From positions 1 through 6,409 of the forward strand of contig CAMLLF010000244.1 in the NCBI GenBank assembly GCA_946480705.1: 6,409 bases of DNA. The letters are read 5' to 3'. This document shows positions 1 to 5,941 of the stretch, piece by piece (position 1 is the stretch's first letter; the number at the start of each line of letters is the position of its first letter). Position numbers and translations under genes: made by a program. The notes beneath the pieces were generated by a model. It was not told the origin of the DNA. It searched no databases and worked only from the letters and a program-made list of their open reading frames with translations. This stretch comes from an uncultured Lysobacteraceae bacterium (lineage in GTDB: Bacteria; Pseudomonadota; Gammaproteobacteria; Xanthomonadales; Rhodanobacteraceae).

Positions 1-213
1 CTCGGCGAAGGCCGAAGAGCGATACCAGCGCGGCGGCGCCGTCATCCACGCGAACGCGTCAGCCGGAAAATGGACGAACGCCAGCGCTGGTGCGCCGGAA
101 TGCCGGCGGCACATTGCGCAGTGGCAGATCACGCCGCGCAGCGGCGCGGCGCTCGCCGCATAGCGGACCGCACCGCACAGGCAGCCGCCTTCGTATCGAA
201 TGGCTTCGGGCAT
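1..213 (-). CDS. GFA-family zinc protein (CENP-V/GFA fold), N-terminal part only
   Basis: This is a partial gene: 71 codons are visible and the frame is still open at the window edge. The protein begins MPEAIRYEGGCLCGAVRY and continues with CHCAMCRRHSGAP at residues 30-42. The C-x-C pair (C11, C13) and the C-x-C-x2-C cluster (C30, C32, C35) are the zinc-binding pattern of the GFA family, named after glutathione-dependent formaldehyde-activating enzyme. Most family members have no tested substrate, so I call the fold and not the enzyme. There is no signal peptide, so it is expected in the cytoplasm, unlike the four genes upstream of it. The start is supported by a GAGGAG ribosome-binding site six bases before the ATG. 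It lies 159 nt beyond the DUF1684 stop on the same strand and may be a separate transcription unit. Confidence 0.9.
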   Translation of the reverse strand, partial: MPEAIRYEGGCLCGAVRYAASAAPLRGVICHCAMCRRHSGAPALAFVHFPADAFAWMTAPPRWYRSSAFAE

Positions 214-219
214 CGATGG

Positions 220-225
220 CTCCTC
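220..225 (-). promoter_or_regulatory. Ribosome-binding site of the GFA-family gene
   Basis: On the minus strand this reads GAGGAG, followed by six bases and then the ATG at 213. It is a strong Shine-Dalgarno match and decides the start of this edge-truncated gene. Confidence 0.75.
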
Positions 226-238
226 AGGTCCGCATGCC

Positions 239-258
239 GGAGCCATCGGTCGGGCTCC
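239..258. repeat. Small inverted repeat in the leader of the GFA-family gene
   Basis: The arms GGAGCC (239-244) and GGCTCC (253-258) pair perfectly around an 8-nt loop. The repeat sits 26-45 nt upstream of the GFA-family start codon. It has no following T-tract on the minus strand, so it is not a convincing terminator of the DUF1684 gene. It could be a leader hairpin or chance in GC-rich DNA. The rest of the 214-372 gap shows nothing else that I recognise. Confidence 0.3.
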
Positions 259-372
259 CGCAACGCGCAACCATCGCAATCATCGGCACCGGTCGGCAAG
301 TCCTTCGGTCGCGCGGCGCTGCCGGAAGGCCTCGCCGCCGTCGCGTTGCATGACGTGCGGCGCTGGGAACCC

Positions 373-1242
373 TCACAGGGGCGGATATTTTTCGCCGTAA
401 GGCAGCGTCGCGTCGATCCGATCGACGAGCGCGAGCGGACAGTTGTAGAACGGCGAGTGCGCGCACGAAAAGCTGTACGCGAGATTGAGATCGATCGCCA
501 GACGCTTCGGCGGGCTGCCCTTCGCGAGCGCTACTTCGATCACCCGGCCACCGCCGTAGGTGCTCTTGCCGGACGTCCGGTCCTTGAACATCAGCAGCAC
601 GTAGTCGATTTCCTCCCAGCGATTCTTCCGGCTGTAGGCCTTGACCACGTGCGTGCGTCCGGCGATCGGCAGCGCGACGCTGCCGACGACGTACATCACG
701 CCGGCGTGTTCGCGCGAATCGAGATAGTCGACTGCGGCCGGTTCCTCCTCGCGCGTGAAGCGCGCGGTGACGACGCCCTTGGGATCGTATGAAAAGAAAT
801 CCAGTCCGCGGAAGCCGCGCTGCATCACGCGTTCGGGATTGTGCAGCCAGACCTTGAGCGTCTCCGCGCCGAGCAGCGACACGCGCACCGTCAATTGCCC
901 GGGCAGGGTCAGCTGGCGATCGGGACGTTCGAGCAGATCGAGCGTCTCGATGCCGCGGCCGCTCAGCATGGCCTTGCCGTTGCGATACGCGACGCTGGCA
1001 ACGGGCTGATCCGACCCGGTGCGCGACCATTTCCAGCCGTCCGGCAGCACGACCGGATTCAGATACAGCGTTTCTCCGTCGCGAATTTCCTGCATGTCCT
1101 GCGCGGCGTACATGCCGGCGGGACCGGACGCGTTGAACGCGGCGCCCTGCGTGAACGACAGCCATTGCTGGAACCGCGTCAGCTCGGCCGCCGGCGTCGC
1201 GGCGCTGACGAGCAGCGATGCAACAAATATCCATTTCATCAT
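373..1242 (-). CDS. DUF1684 family exported protein
   Basis: The product is 289 aa. The N-terminus (MMKWIFVASLLVSAATPAAE) is a Sec signal peptide with probable cleavage near residue 19, so the mature protein should be periplasmic or envelope-associated. The C-terminal third carries the DUF1684 signature: SGKSTYGGGR at 224-233, then DLNLAYSFSCAHSPFYNCPL at 251-270, then a GEK near the end. C260 and C268 could form a disulfide. The biochemical role of DUF1684 is not established. The frame is open further upstream to an ATG at 1314, but that extension would bury the signal peptide about 24 residues in, so I start at the ATG-ATG pair at 1242/1239. Neither ATG has a good Shine-Dalgarno. The gene follows the TPR gene by about 200 nt and may belong to the same operon or have its own promoter. 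Confidence 0.88.
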   Translation of the reverse strand: MMKWIFVASLLVSAATPAAELTRFQQWLSFTQGAAFNASGPAGMYAAQDMQEIRDGETLYLNPVVLPDGWKWSRTGSDQPVASVAYRNGKAMLSGRGIETLDLLERPDRQLTLPGQLTVRVSLLGAETLKVWLHNPERVMQRGFRGLDFFSYDPKGVVTARFTREEEPAAVDYLDSREHAGVMYVVGSVALPIAGRTHVVKAYSRKNRWEEIDYVLLMFKDRTSGKSTYGGGRVIEVALAKGSPPKRLAIDLNLAYSFSCAHSPFYNCPLALVDRIDATLPYGEKYPPL

Positions 1243-1296
1243 TTTGATACCGTGTCTGTTTTGTGACATGCGAACGAGCCAGATTTCCGTCGGAAC

Positions 1297-1325
1297 ATTT
1301 GAGCGTGCAGTCATCCGTACTGCAA
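1297..1325 (-). promoter_or_regulatory. Weak sigma70-like promoter candidate for the DUF1684 gene
   Basis: On the minus strand TTGCAG (1320-1325) is followed after 17 nt by TCAAAT (1297-1302). That is 3/6 and 4/6 agreement with TTGACA and TATAAT. The spacing is ideal and the local sequence is less GC-rich than its surroundings. It would give a leader of about 45-50 nt before the ATG at 1242. The match is weak and could be chance. Confidence 0.25.
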
Positions 1326-1401
1326 GTTACGGTCGTGGAAGTCGAGATGAAATGCCGGAAATCCGGGGCACGACGTTGGCATTCGCGATGAATCGTGCGA
1401 A

Positions 1402-1437
1402 GCGATCGCGACCGGTCCGCCGTCGCATCGCCTTTTT
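1402..1437 (+). terminator. Terminator-like hairpin just past the TPR gene
   Basis: GCGAT-C-GCGAC (1402-1412) pairs with GTCGC-ATCGC (1422-1431), giving a 10-bp stem with one bulged base and a 9-nt loop. On the plus strand it is followed by C and five Ts (1433-1437), the shape of an intrinsic terminator. No plus-strand gene that I believe in ends here. On the minus strand it lies directly after the TPR stop codon at 1441 and lacks a U-tract, so for that transcript it would act as a 3' stabilising hairpin, a weak or Rho-assisted terminator, or nothing. Confidence 0.35.
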
Positions 1438-1440
1438 CGA

Positions 1441-2595
1441 TCAAGGGCAGTGTGCGGCTGCGTTCGGCATCGTCCGTCGTTCCCGCCCGGCCCGTGCAGT
1501 TTTCGACAGCGCGCGTTCGCCCGGCAGCGTCCGCATCTCGCGCACCAGATCGCAGACGTCCCGTGCGTTCGCCGCGGCGGCGTCGATCGCGAGGGCGAAC
1601 GCGCGCGGCGTCGCCCGGTTCGCCAGATTGCGCCGCGCCCAGTGCCACGCCGCGGCGGCGTCGTTGCCCGGTCCGCGGTAGAACTCGACTGCATGATCGG
1701 CGAAGGCAAGCGGCTGGCGGTGCAGCAGCGCTTCGTAGCGCAGCGCCGCCGCGGCGACGGCGCGATCGCCGCCGATGCGGTCGCCGCCGTTCCGCAGAAT
1801 TTCACCGAGCAGCGAAAGCGCTTCCGGTTCGTGCCCGGCGCCGGCGAGCGGCGTTATGCGCCGTATCGCCGCCGCGACATCGCCGCGCGCGAATTCGAGT
1901 TCGGCCTTGTGCACCAAGGCGCTCGCGAACGCTGGCAGGTAGGCGAGGGCGAGCGCGTATTCGGCTTCGCCGCGCCGCGCGTCGCCGGCCTGTTCCGACC
2001 ACATCAGGCCGCGCGCGAAATGCGTCCAGGCGTAGGGAAACGGCGAGGTCGTCCGTAGTTCGCCGAGTGCCAGCCGATAGTGCCGGTCCGCTTCCGCGTA
2101 CCGTCCGAGTTCGGCATGAGCCGCGGCGAACGCGCTGTGCACCGCGTAGCCGGGAAGGCGGCCCGCGTGCCTGCCGAGAAGGCGGACCGCGTCGTCGGCA
2201 TGCCCGGTCGCGACGAGAATCGATGCGCGCTGCAGCGCGACCTGCCGTGCGTCAGCCCCGCTTTGAAGTGCCGCGTCCAGGTCGGACTGCGCTTGCGCGA
2301 AGCGATGCGCCGCGGCGTACGTGCGCGCGCGCAACAGCAGATGATCGCGGCCGATCGGCAGCGACCCGGCGAGTCTCACGGCTTCGTCCAGCGCATCGTG
2401 GTCCGACAGGAAGCGCGATCTCGCGAGCAGCAGAGCGACGCGCTGCGCCGGTTCGACGGCCTGCGCGAGCGCGTGATCGAGATTGGCGATCGCGATCGCC
2501 GCGGTCGTCGTCGGTCGCGTCTGCGCGAGCGCGGGGCTCAGCATCGCGACCATCGTCGTGACGATCCCGATAACGACGGGCTTGCGGATGATCAT
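1441..2595 (-). CDS. Exported tetratricopeptide-repeat protein
   Basis: The product is 384 aa. Residues 1-24 (MIIRKPVVIGIVTTMVAMLSPALA) form a Sec signal peptide with an ALA|Q cleavage site. The mature part is almost entirely alpha-helical and contains TPR-like helix pairs at about 85-113, 152-180, 191-219 and 223-251, with the usual A/Y/L/G spacing (for example AELGRYAEADRHYRLAL). TPR arrays are protein-binding scaffolds, so a partner role for the neighbouring exported proteins is plausible but inferred. The frame stays open 378 nt upstream into the DUF4331 gene. I start at 2595 because an AAGGA ribosome-binding site lies eight bases upstream and the signal peptide begins there. The gap to the DUF4331 stop is 52 nt, which suggests one transcript. 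The specific family is not recognised. Confidence 0.88.
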   Translation of the reverse strand: MIIRKPVVIGIVTTMVAMLSPALAQTRPTTTAAIAIANLDHALAQAVEPAQRVALLLARSRFLSDHDALDEAVRLAGSLPIGRDHLLLRARTYAAAHRFAQAQSDLDAALQSGADARQVALQRASILVATGHADDAVRLLGRHAGRLPGYAVHSAFAAAHAELGRYAEADRHYRLALGELRTTSPFPYAWTHFARGLMWSEQAGDARRGEAEYALALAYLPAFASALVHKAELEFARGDVAAAIRRITPLAGAGHEPEALSLLGEILRNGGDRIGGDRAVAAAALRYEALLHRQPLAFADHAVEFYRGPGNDAAAAWHWARRNLANRATPRAFALAIDAAAANARDVCDLVREMRTLPGERALSKTARAGRERRTMPNAAAHCP

Positions 2596-2603
2596 GTCCC
2601 GTG

Positions 2604-2608
2604 TCCTT
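2604..2608 (-). promoter_or_regulatory. Ribosome-binding site of the TPR gene
   Basis: The minus strand reads AAGGA eight bases before the ATG at 2595. It supports this start over the in-frame upstream candidates, which lie inside the DUF4331 gene. Confidence 0.55.
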
Positions 2609-2647
2609 CGACTCGTGCGGCGGGGCGAACGCTGCATGCACGTTCCG

Positions 2648-3835
2648 CTAAGGCTCGGCGAGAAACGGGAACCGCCCCGGCGCATGTACCGCATCGTCCT
2701 GCGTGACGCCGTCGTCGACGCCCGAATCGCTGCCGTTGACCAGTCGTGCGCGATACGCGTCGACGACATCGCTGTCCGGCGTGCGGCCTCCGCAATCGGC
2801 GAGCCGCGTGTTGTCGCCGGTCTCGACGGCAAGAAAACGCGTGCACCGCGCATGGCGGCTGTCGACCCAGAGCCGGTCATCGGCGAGCAGCCGGGCGAGC
2901 GCACGGTACCGATGGGGCTGCGGGGTCGACGCAGCGAGCCATTGATTGCCGCAGATGCCGTCGAACGCGTCATAGAGACCCAGCGTGCGCTCGATGTCCG
3001 GTACGAATCTCGGCCACTCCGCCGGTGCGGCGCGGTTGTACTGCTCCTTGCGAGCGTTGCTGACGTCGCCGGGATCCAGCGGGCCTATCAGCGCATTGCC
3101 GGTCAGCGTGCGTCCGACCCGATCAAAGCGCGTGCCGCGCGATGCCGCTGCGTAAGTGCCGGCCCAGACCGCGAGCAGCGGCCCGCCGCGATCGACCGCA
3201 TCGACGTCGATCGACACGACAAGTGCCGCCGTCGACCAGCCGGCCAGGAAATTCTGCGGCGGCCCGCCGTCGGTGTGACGCCAGCGGTCGAGCATCTCGG
3301 CGCTGACTGGCGGCCCCAGCGCGGGACAGCCCGATGCATCGGCCGCAATCCCCGTGCCCAATGCGCGCTTGACGACGTCGTAGGCCTGCCGCGTGCCGCG
3401 CACATTGTTCGCGAACGGATCGTTGCGCAGCCCGGCGAAGACGCGGAATCGCCGCTGCGCGCTGTCGATTCCCGCCGCGACGCCGGCATCGCCGCCGGCA
3501 CTGTCGCCAGCCGCATCGCAGCGCGCGCTTCCGGCGGCGCCGAAGCGGCACTCGATCGCCGTCGTTGCGCGTGTCTTGCCGAAGCGCCGGCCGCTGTCGA
3601 CATGGAACACATAGGCGATCTGATCCGAGAAGCGCTTGCCGACGATGGTCATGACGAGATCGAGGCGCTCGCCGTCGGGCGACATCCAGGCATAGAGGTC
3701 GCCGATGTCGGCGGCGGGATCGGCGATCACCGCCGGCGTGTCGAGATGATCCGACGCACGTGCGGCAGCGGTGATCGCAATGGTCAGGGCACCGGCGAAA
3801 AGCGTCGCGCGGACGCTGCGAATCGTGGCATTCAT
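2648..3835 (-). CDS. DUF4331 family exported protein
   Basis: The product is 395 aa. Residues 1-27 are a Sec signal peptide (cleavage about ARA|SDH). The mature N-terminus SDHLDTPAVIADPAADIGDLYAW (residues 28-50) is the hallmark of DUF4331, in which a Ser-x-His motif starts the chain and an Asp-rich D-x-x-D-L-Y-A element follows. The C-terminal CGGRTPDSDVVDAYRARLVN (348-367) and the final FPFL also fit the family. Six cysteines (C96, C106, C170, C295, C331, C348) are compatible with disulfides in the periplasm. No enzymatic activity is known for the family. The start has GGAG seven bases upstream. It follows the hydrolase stop by 28 nt and precedes the TPR gene by 52 nt, so the three are probably co-transcribed. 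Confidence 0.92.
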   Translation of the reverse strand: MNATIRSVRATLFAGALTIAITAAARASDHLDTPAVIADPAADIGDLYAWMSPDGERLDLVMTIVGKRFSDQIAYVFHVDSGRRFGKTRATTAIECRFGAAGSARCDAAGDSAGGDAGVAAGIDSAQRRFRVFAGLRNDPFANNVRGTRQAYDVVKRALGTGIAADASGCPALGPPVSAEMLDRWRHTDGGPPQNFLAGWSTAALVVSIDVDAVDRGGPLLAVWAGTYAAASRGTRFDRVGRTLTGNALIGPLDPGDVSNARKEQYNRAAPAEWPRFVPDIERTLGLYDAFDGICGNQWLAASTPQPHRYRALARLLADDRLWVDSRHARCTRFLAVETGDNTRLADCGGRTPDSDVVDAYRARLVNGSDSGVDDGVTQDDAVHAPGRFPFLAEP

Positions 3836-3842
3836 GGAAGGG

Positions 3843-3846
3843 CTCC
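3843..3846 (-). promoter_or_regulatory. Ribosome-binding site of the DUF4331 gene
   Basis: The minus strand reads GGAG seven bases before the ATG at 3835, inside the 28-nt gap after the hydrolase stop. It fixes the start just ahead of the signal peptide. Confidence 0.5.
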
Positions 3847-3863
3847 GGATTGCAGCGGCGGCA

Positions 3864-4859
3864 TCAGCGCGTCACGGCCAGCGGCGCCCAGGCATTCCAG
3901 AGTGCGCGCGCCTCGTGCGCGATCACATCGGGCTGTTCCTCGGGCCAGAACAGCTTGGCGCCGTCGAGCCGGCGCACGCCGCGCGATCCGCCGAACGCGC
4001 GGTCGAGGTAGTCCGCGTTCGCGGCCGAGAAAATCGTGTCGGCCATGCCCCAGACGACGCGCACCGGTGCGTGGCTGCGCCGCAGCGTCGTCTCGACATC
4101 GGCGAGCGGATTGCGCGCGAGCGCGGCCGCATAGGCATTCGCGAGCGCGCTGCGCCGCACCGTGGACAGCAGCGGCCCGAAATACAGGTCGACGGCGTCG
4201 TCGGTCGGATGCGTGCCGTTCGCGTAGCACATGCCGCCGATGCCCTCGGCCGACCGCGCGAGCGTCGGGTTCTCCCACCATGGCGCCAGCCATTCGTCGA
4301 CGAACCTGCCGTGTTTCGCGAGTTCGATGACCGGCAGCATCGCCGGCGGCGGGCTCTCTATCGCGGTGTCGCCGTTCGCGAGCAGCAGCGTGCGCACGCG
4401 CTCGGGATGCCGCGCGAGCAGCAGCTGCGCCACCGCGCCGCCGCTGTCGCTCGCAACCACATCGACGCTCGCGATGCCGAGCCGGTCGAGAAACGCGCCG
4501 AGCATCGCGACCTGATCGTCGGGGCCGACCGGCTGCCCTTCCGCGACCTGGGTGAAACCCAGGCCAAGGAAATCCGGCGCGATGCAGCGCCGGTACGGCG
4601 ACAGGCGTTCGAGCGCGCCGCGCCATTGAAACCCGTTCAACGGAAAGCCGTGCAGGAACAGCGCGGCATCGCCGCTGCCGCGTTCGACATAGGCGATGTT
4701 GCCGAACGATGTCGATGCATGGCGGCGCCGGCCGTGGAATGCCGCCGCTTCGGATCCGCGCATGCGCTGCGAGGGCGCGTCGGTCGCGCCGGGACCGCCG
4801 GACAGCACGAGCGCGCCTCCGACGCTCGCGGCCGTTCCGAGGAATTGTCTGCGATTCAT
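3864..4859 (-). CDS. Tat-exported alpha/beta hydrolase with an Asp nucleophile elbow
   Basis: The product is 331 aa. It opens with MNRRQFLGTAASVGGALVLS, a twin-arginine signal, so the protein should fold in the cytoplasm and be exported. The alpha/beta-hydrolase core follows: oxyanion motif HGFP at 70-73, nucleophile elbow VVASDSGGAVAQ at 134-145, ARHPERV just after it, and the acid-bearing strand VVWGMADTIFS at 268-278 (D274). Aligned with the usual V-x-G-H-S-M-G-G, the nucleophile is D138, as in haloalkane dehalogenases and epoxide hydrolases. The closing element is GAKLFWPEEQPD (300-311), where most relatives have G-H-F; there is no His there, and the nearest is H315. It could be a dehalogenase- or epoxide-hydrolase-like enzyme, or a catalytically altered member. 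The start is set by GGAGGA six bases upstream, not by the in-frame ATG at 4943. Confidence 0.9.
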   Translation of the reverse strand: MNRRQFLGTAASVGGALVLSGGPGATDAPSQRMRGSEAAAFHGRRRHASTSFGNIAYVERGSGDAALFLHGFPLNGFQWRGALERLSPYRRCIAPDFLGLGFTQVAEGQPVGPDDQVAMLGAFLDRLGIASVDVVASDSGGAVAQLLLARHPERVRTLLLANGDTAIESPPPAMLPVIELAKHGRFVDEWLAPWWENPTLARSAEGIGGMCYANGTHPTDDAVDLYFGPLLSTVRRSALANAYAAALARNPLADVETTLRRSHAPVRVVWGMADTIFSAANADYLDRAFGGSRGVRRLDGAKLFWPEEQPDVIAHEARALWNAWAPLAVTR

Positions 4860-4865
4860 TGCGTG

Positions 4866-4871
4866 TCCTCC
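4866..4871 (-). promoter_or_regulatory. Ribosome-binding site of the hydrolase gene
   Basis: The minus strand reads GGAGGA six bases before the ATG at 4859. This is the strongest ribosome-binding site in the window, and it places the start exactly at the twin-arginine signal instead of 28 codons upstream. Confidence 0.75.
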
Positions 4872-4925
4872 GCCAGGTCGCGCGGCGCCGGATCGCCTGC
4901 GTTCGGGCAAGCACCGGCCGTTGCC

Positions 4926-4941
4926 GTCGCCGAACGGCGAC
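4926..4941. promoter_or_regulatory. Dyad symmetry upstream of the hydrolase operon, possible operator
   Basis: GTCGCCG (4926-4932) and CGGCGAC (4935-4941) form a perfect inverted repeat separated by AA, 67-82 nt upstream of the hydrolase start. The 2-nt centre is too tight for an RNA hairpin, so if it works it would be as a DNA-binding site. AraC-type proteins usually bind direct or loosely symmetric sites, so a link to the adjacent regulator is only a guess. Confidence 0.3.
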
Positions 4942-4966
4942 AACCTGGATTCGTGTCGTGGTCGTT

Positions 4967-4981
4967 GCCGCCATCGGCGGC
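4967..4981. repeat. Second short inverted repeat in the AraC-hydrolase gap
   Basis: GCCGCC (4967-4972) and GGCGGC (4976-4981) flank ATC. It lies 25 nt further from the hydrolase start than the first dyad. The arms are simple GC sequence and could be chance. The remainder of the 4872-5101 gap has an AT-richer patch at about 5041-5056 that may mark a promoter region, but I find no clear -35/-10 pair there. Confidence 0.25.
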
Positions 4982-5101
4982 GCGGTTGCCCGGCGCAGCG
5001 GGCAGTGCCAGTAGACGCCGACGGGCCGGCGGTCGCTGTCGAATTCTTTAGGAAACCGTCAGGTCAGCGGCGGACGGACCGCGTGCCCGCGTATCGCGGC
5101 C

Positions 5102-5941
5102 TCAGGAACCGGCGCGGTTTTTCGGCGGCAGCGCCGATTGCCGGAACTCGCTCGGCGTGCGTCCGTAGGCTTGCTGGAACGCGGCCGTGAAATGACTGTG
5201 GCTCGAGAAGCCGAGATCGTGACTCAGCGCGCTGAGGTCGTCGTACTCGCCGAGCAGATCGAGCGCGCGCGCGAGCCGCAGCCGCAACTGGTAGCGATAC
5301 AGCGGCACGCCTTCGACCTCGCGGAAGCTCTGCGTCAGATAGACTGCCGAAACACCGACTTCGGCCGCGACCTCGGCCAGCGTCCAGCGCCGCGCGAGAT
5401 CCCCGACGAGCACGCGCTTGGCGCGGTCCACGAGGCGCTGACGGCTCTGGCTGCCGCTCGCGGCATGCGCCGTGCGCGGACCGATCGCGCGCTGCACCAG
5501 CGTCAGCGCGAGGCTCTCGGCTTCGAGCGGATCGGCCGTGCCTTCGTGCAGGCTGTGCCGCAGCAGCGCCACGAGCACCTGCGCGCGCGGATCGATGCCG
5601 AGCCGATGCTCGCGGAAACGCGGCGGCTCGCCGTCGTGCAGCAAGGCCGGCGGCGCTATCTCGCGCAGCAGCGCTTCGTCCACGGTAAGCACGAGGCTGG
5701 CGTCGCCGTCGGGATGCGGATGACTGACCTCGCCGCGCTCGCCTGCGTTGAAGAACTGTACCTGGCTCGCATCGGCCACGACGGTGCTGCCGTCGAGATG
5801 TCGCAGGCAGCTGCCGCGATACGGAAAGCGCAGCTGCGTTCGCGCTGCACACACCGACTCGCGCGTGCCGCCGGCAGACGCGAGATCGACGACATCGACC
5901 AGCGATGTCCGGAGCAGCTCATGAAGGACCGTTTCAGCCAT
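5102..5941 (-). CDS. AraC-family transcriptional regulator
   Basis: The product is 279 aa. The N-terminal part (about 10-145) has the beta-rich pattern of an AraC-type ligand-sensing domain, including FFNAGERGEVSHPHPDGD at 63-80. The C-terminal DNA-binding domain has two helix-turn-helix segments: TLAEVAAEVGVSAVYLTQSF at 187-206, and DLGFSSHSHFTAAFQQAYGR at 242-261 followed by TPSEFR, the classic AraC/XylS signature. The effector is unknown. It lies 242 nt upstream of the hydrolase gene on the same strand, which suggests, but does not show, that it controls the exported-protein operon. I start at the ATG at 5941, which gives a normal family length. It has no clear Shine-Dalgarno, and the frame remains open upstream to a stop at 6233-6235, so a longer form from a TTG at 6133 cannot be excluded. 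Confidence 0.92.
   Translation of the reverse strand: MAETVLHELLRTSLVDVVDLASAGGTRESVCAARTQLRFPYRGSCLRHLDGSTVVADASQVQFFNAGERGEVSHPHPDGDASLVLTVDEALLREIAPPALLHDGEPPRFREHRLGIDPRAQVLVALLRHSLHEGTADPLEAESLALTLVQRAIGPRTAHAASGSQSRQRLVDRAKRVLVGDLARRWTLAEVAAEVGVSAVYLTQSFREVEGVPLYRYQLRLRLARALDLLGEYDDLSALSHDLGFSSHSHFTAAFQQAYGRTPSEFRQSALPPKNRAGS

Noticed and set aside
70..792. 240-codon open frame on the plus strand at the left edge
   Set aside because: It covers the antisense of two recognised families (GFA and DUF1684) and has no plausible domain of its own.
1395..2561. 388-codon open frame on the plus strand
   Set aside because: It has extreme Arg/Ser/Pro content and lies antisense to the TPR gene, which has a signal peptide and repeat structure.
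2596..2973. N-terminal extension of the TPR protein
   Set aside because: The extra 126 codons overlap the DUF4331 C-terminus out of frame and would place the signal peptide internally.
2483..4330. 615-codon open frame on the plus strand
   Set aside because: It is antisense to the DUF4331 and hydrolase genes, is Arg/Ala-rich without motifs, and is the usual shadow of GC-rich coding DNA.
4990..5012. Possible sigma54 promoter (TGGCAC at 5005-5010, minus strand)
   Set aside because: The -12 GC lies one base too far from the -24 GG, and the -12 element reads CTGC rather than TTGC.
3771..5051. 426-codon open frame on the plus strand
   Set aside because: It is antisense to the hydrolase gene, whose catalytic motifs are clear; the plus frame shows no recognisable domain.
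5056..5077. Possible terminator after the AraC gene (CCGTC/GACGG arms)
   Set aside because: The stem is only 5 bp with a 12-nt loop and is followed by TTTCCT, which is too weak to call.
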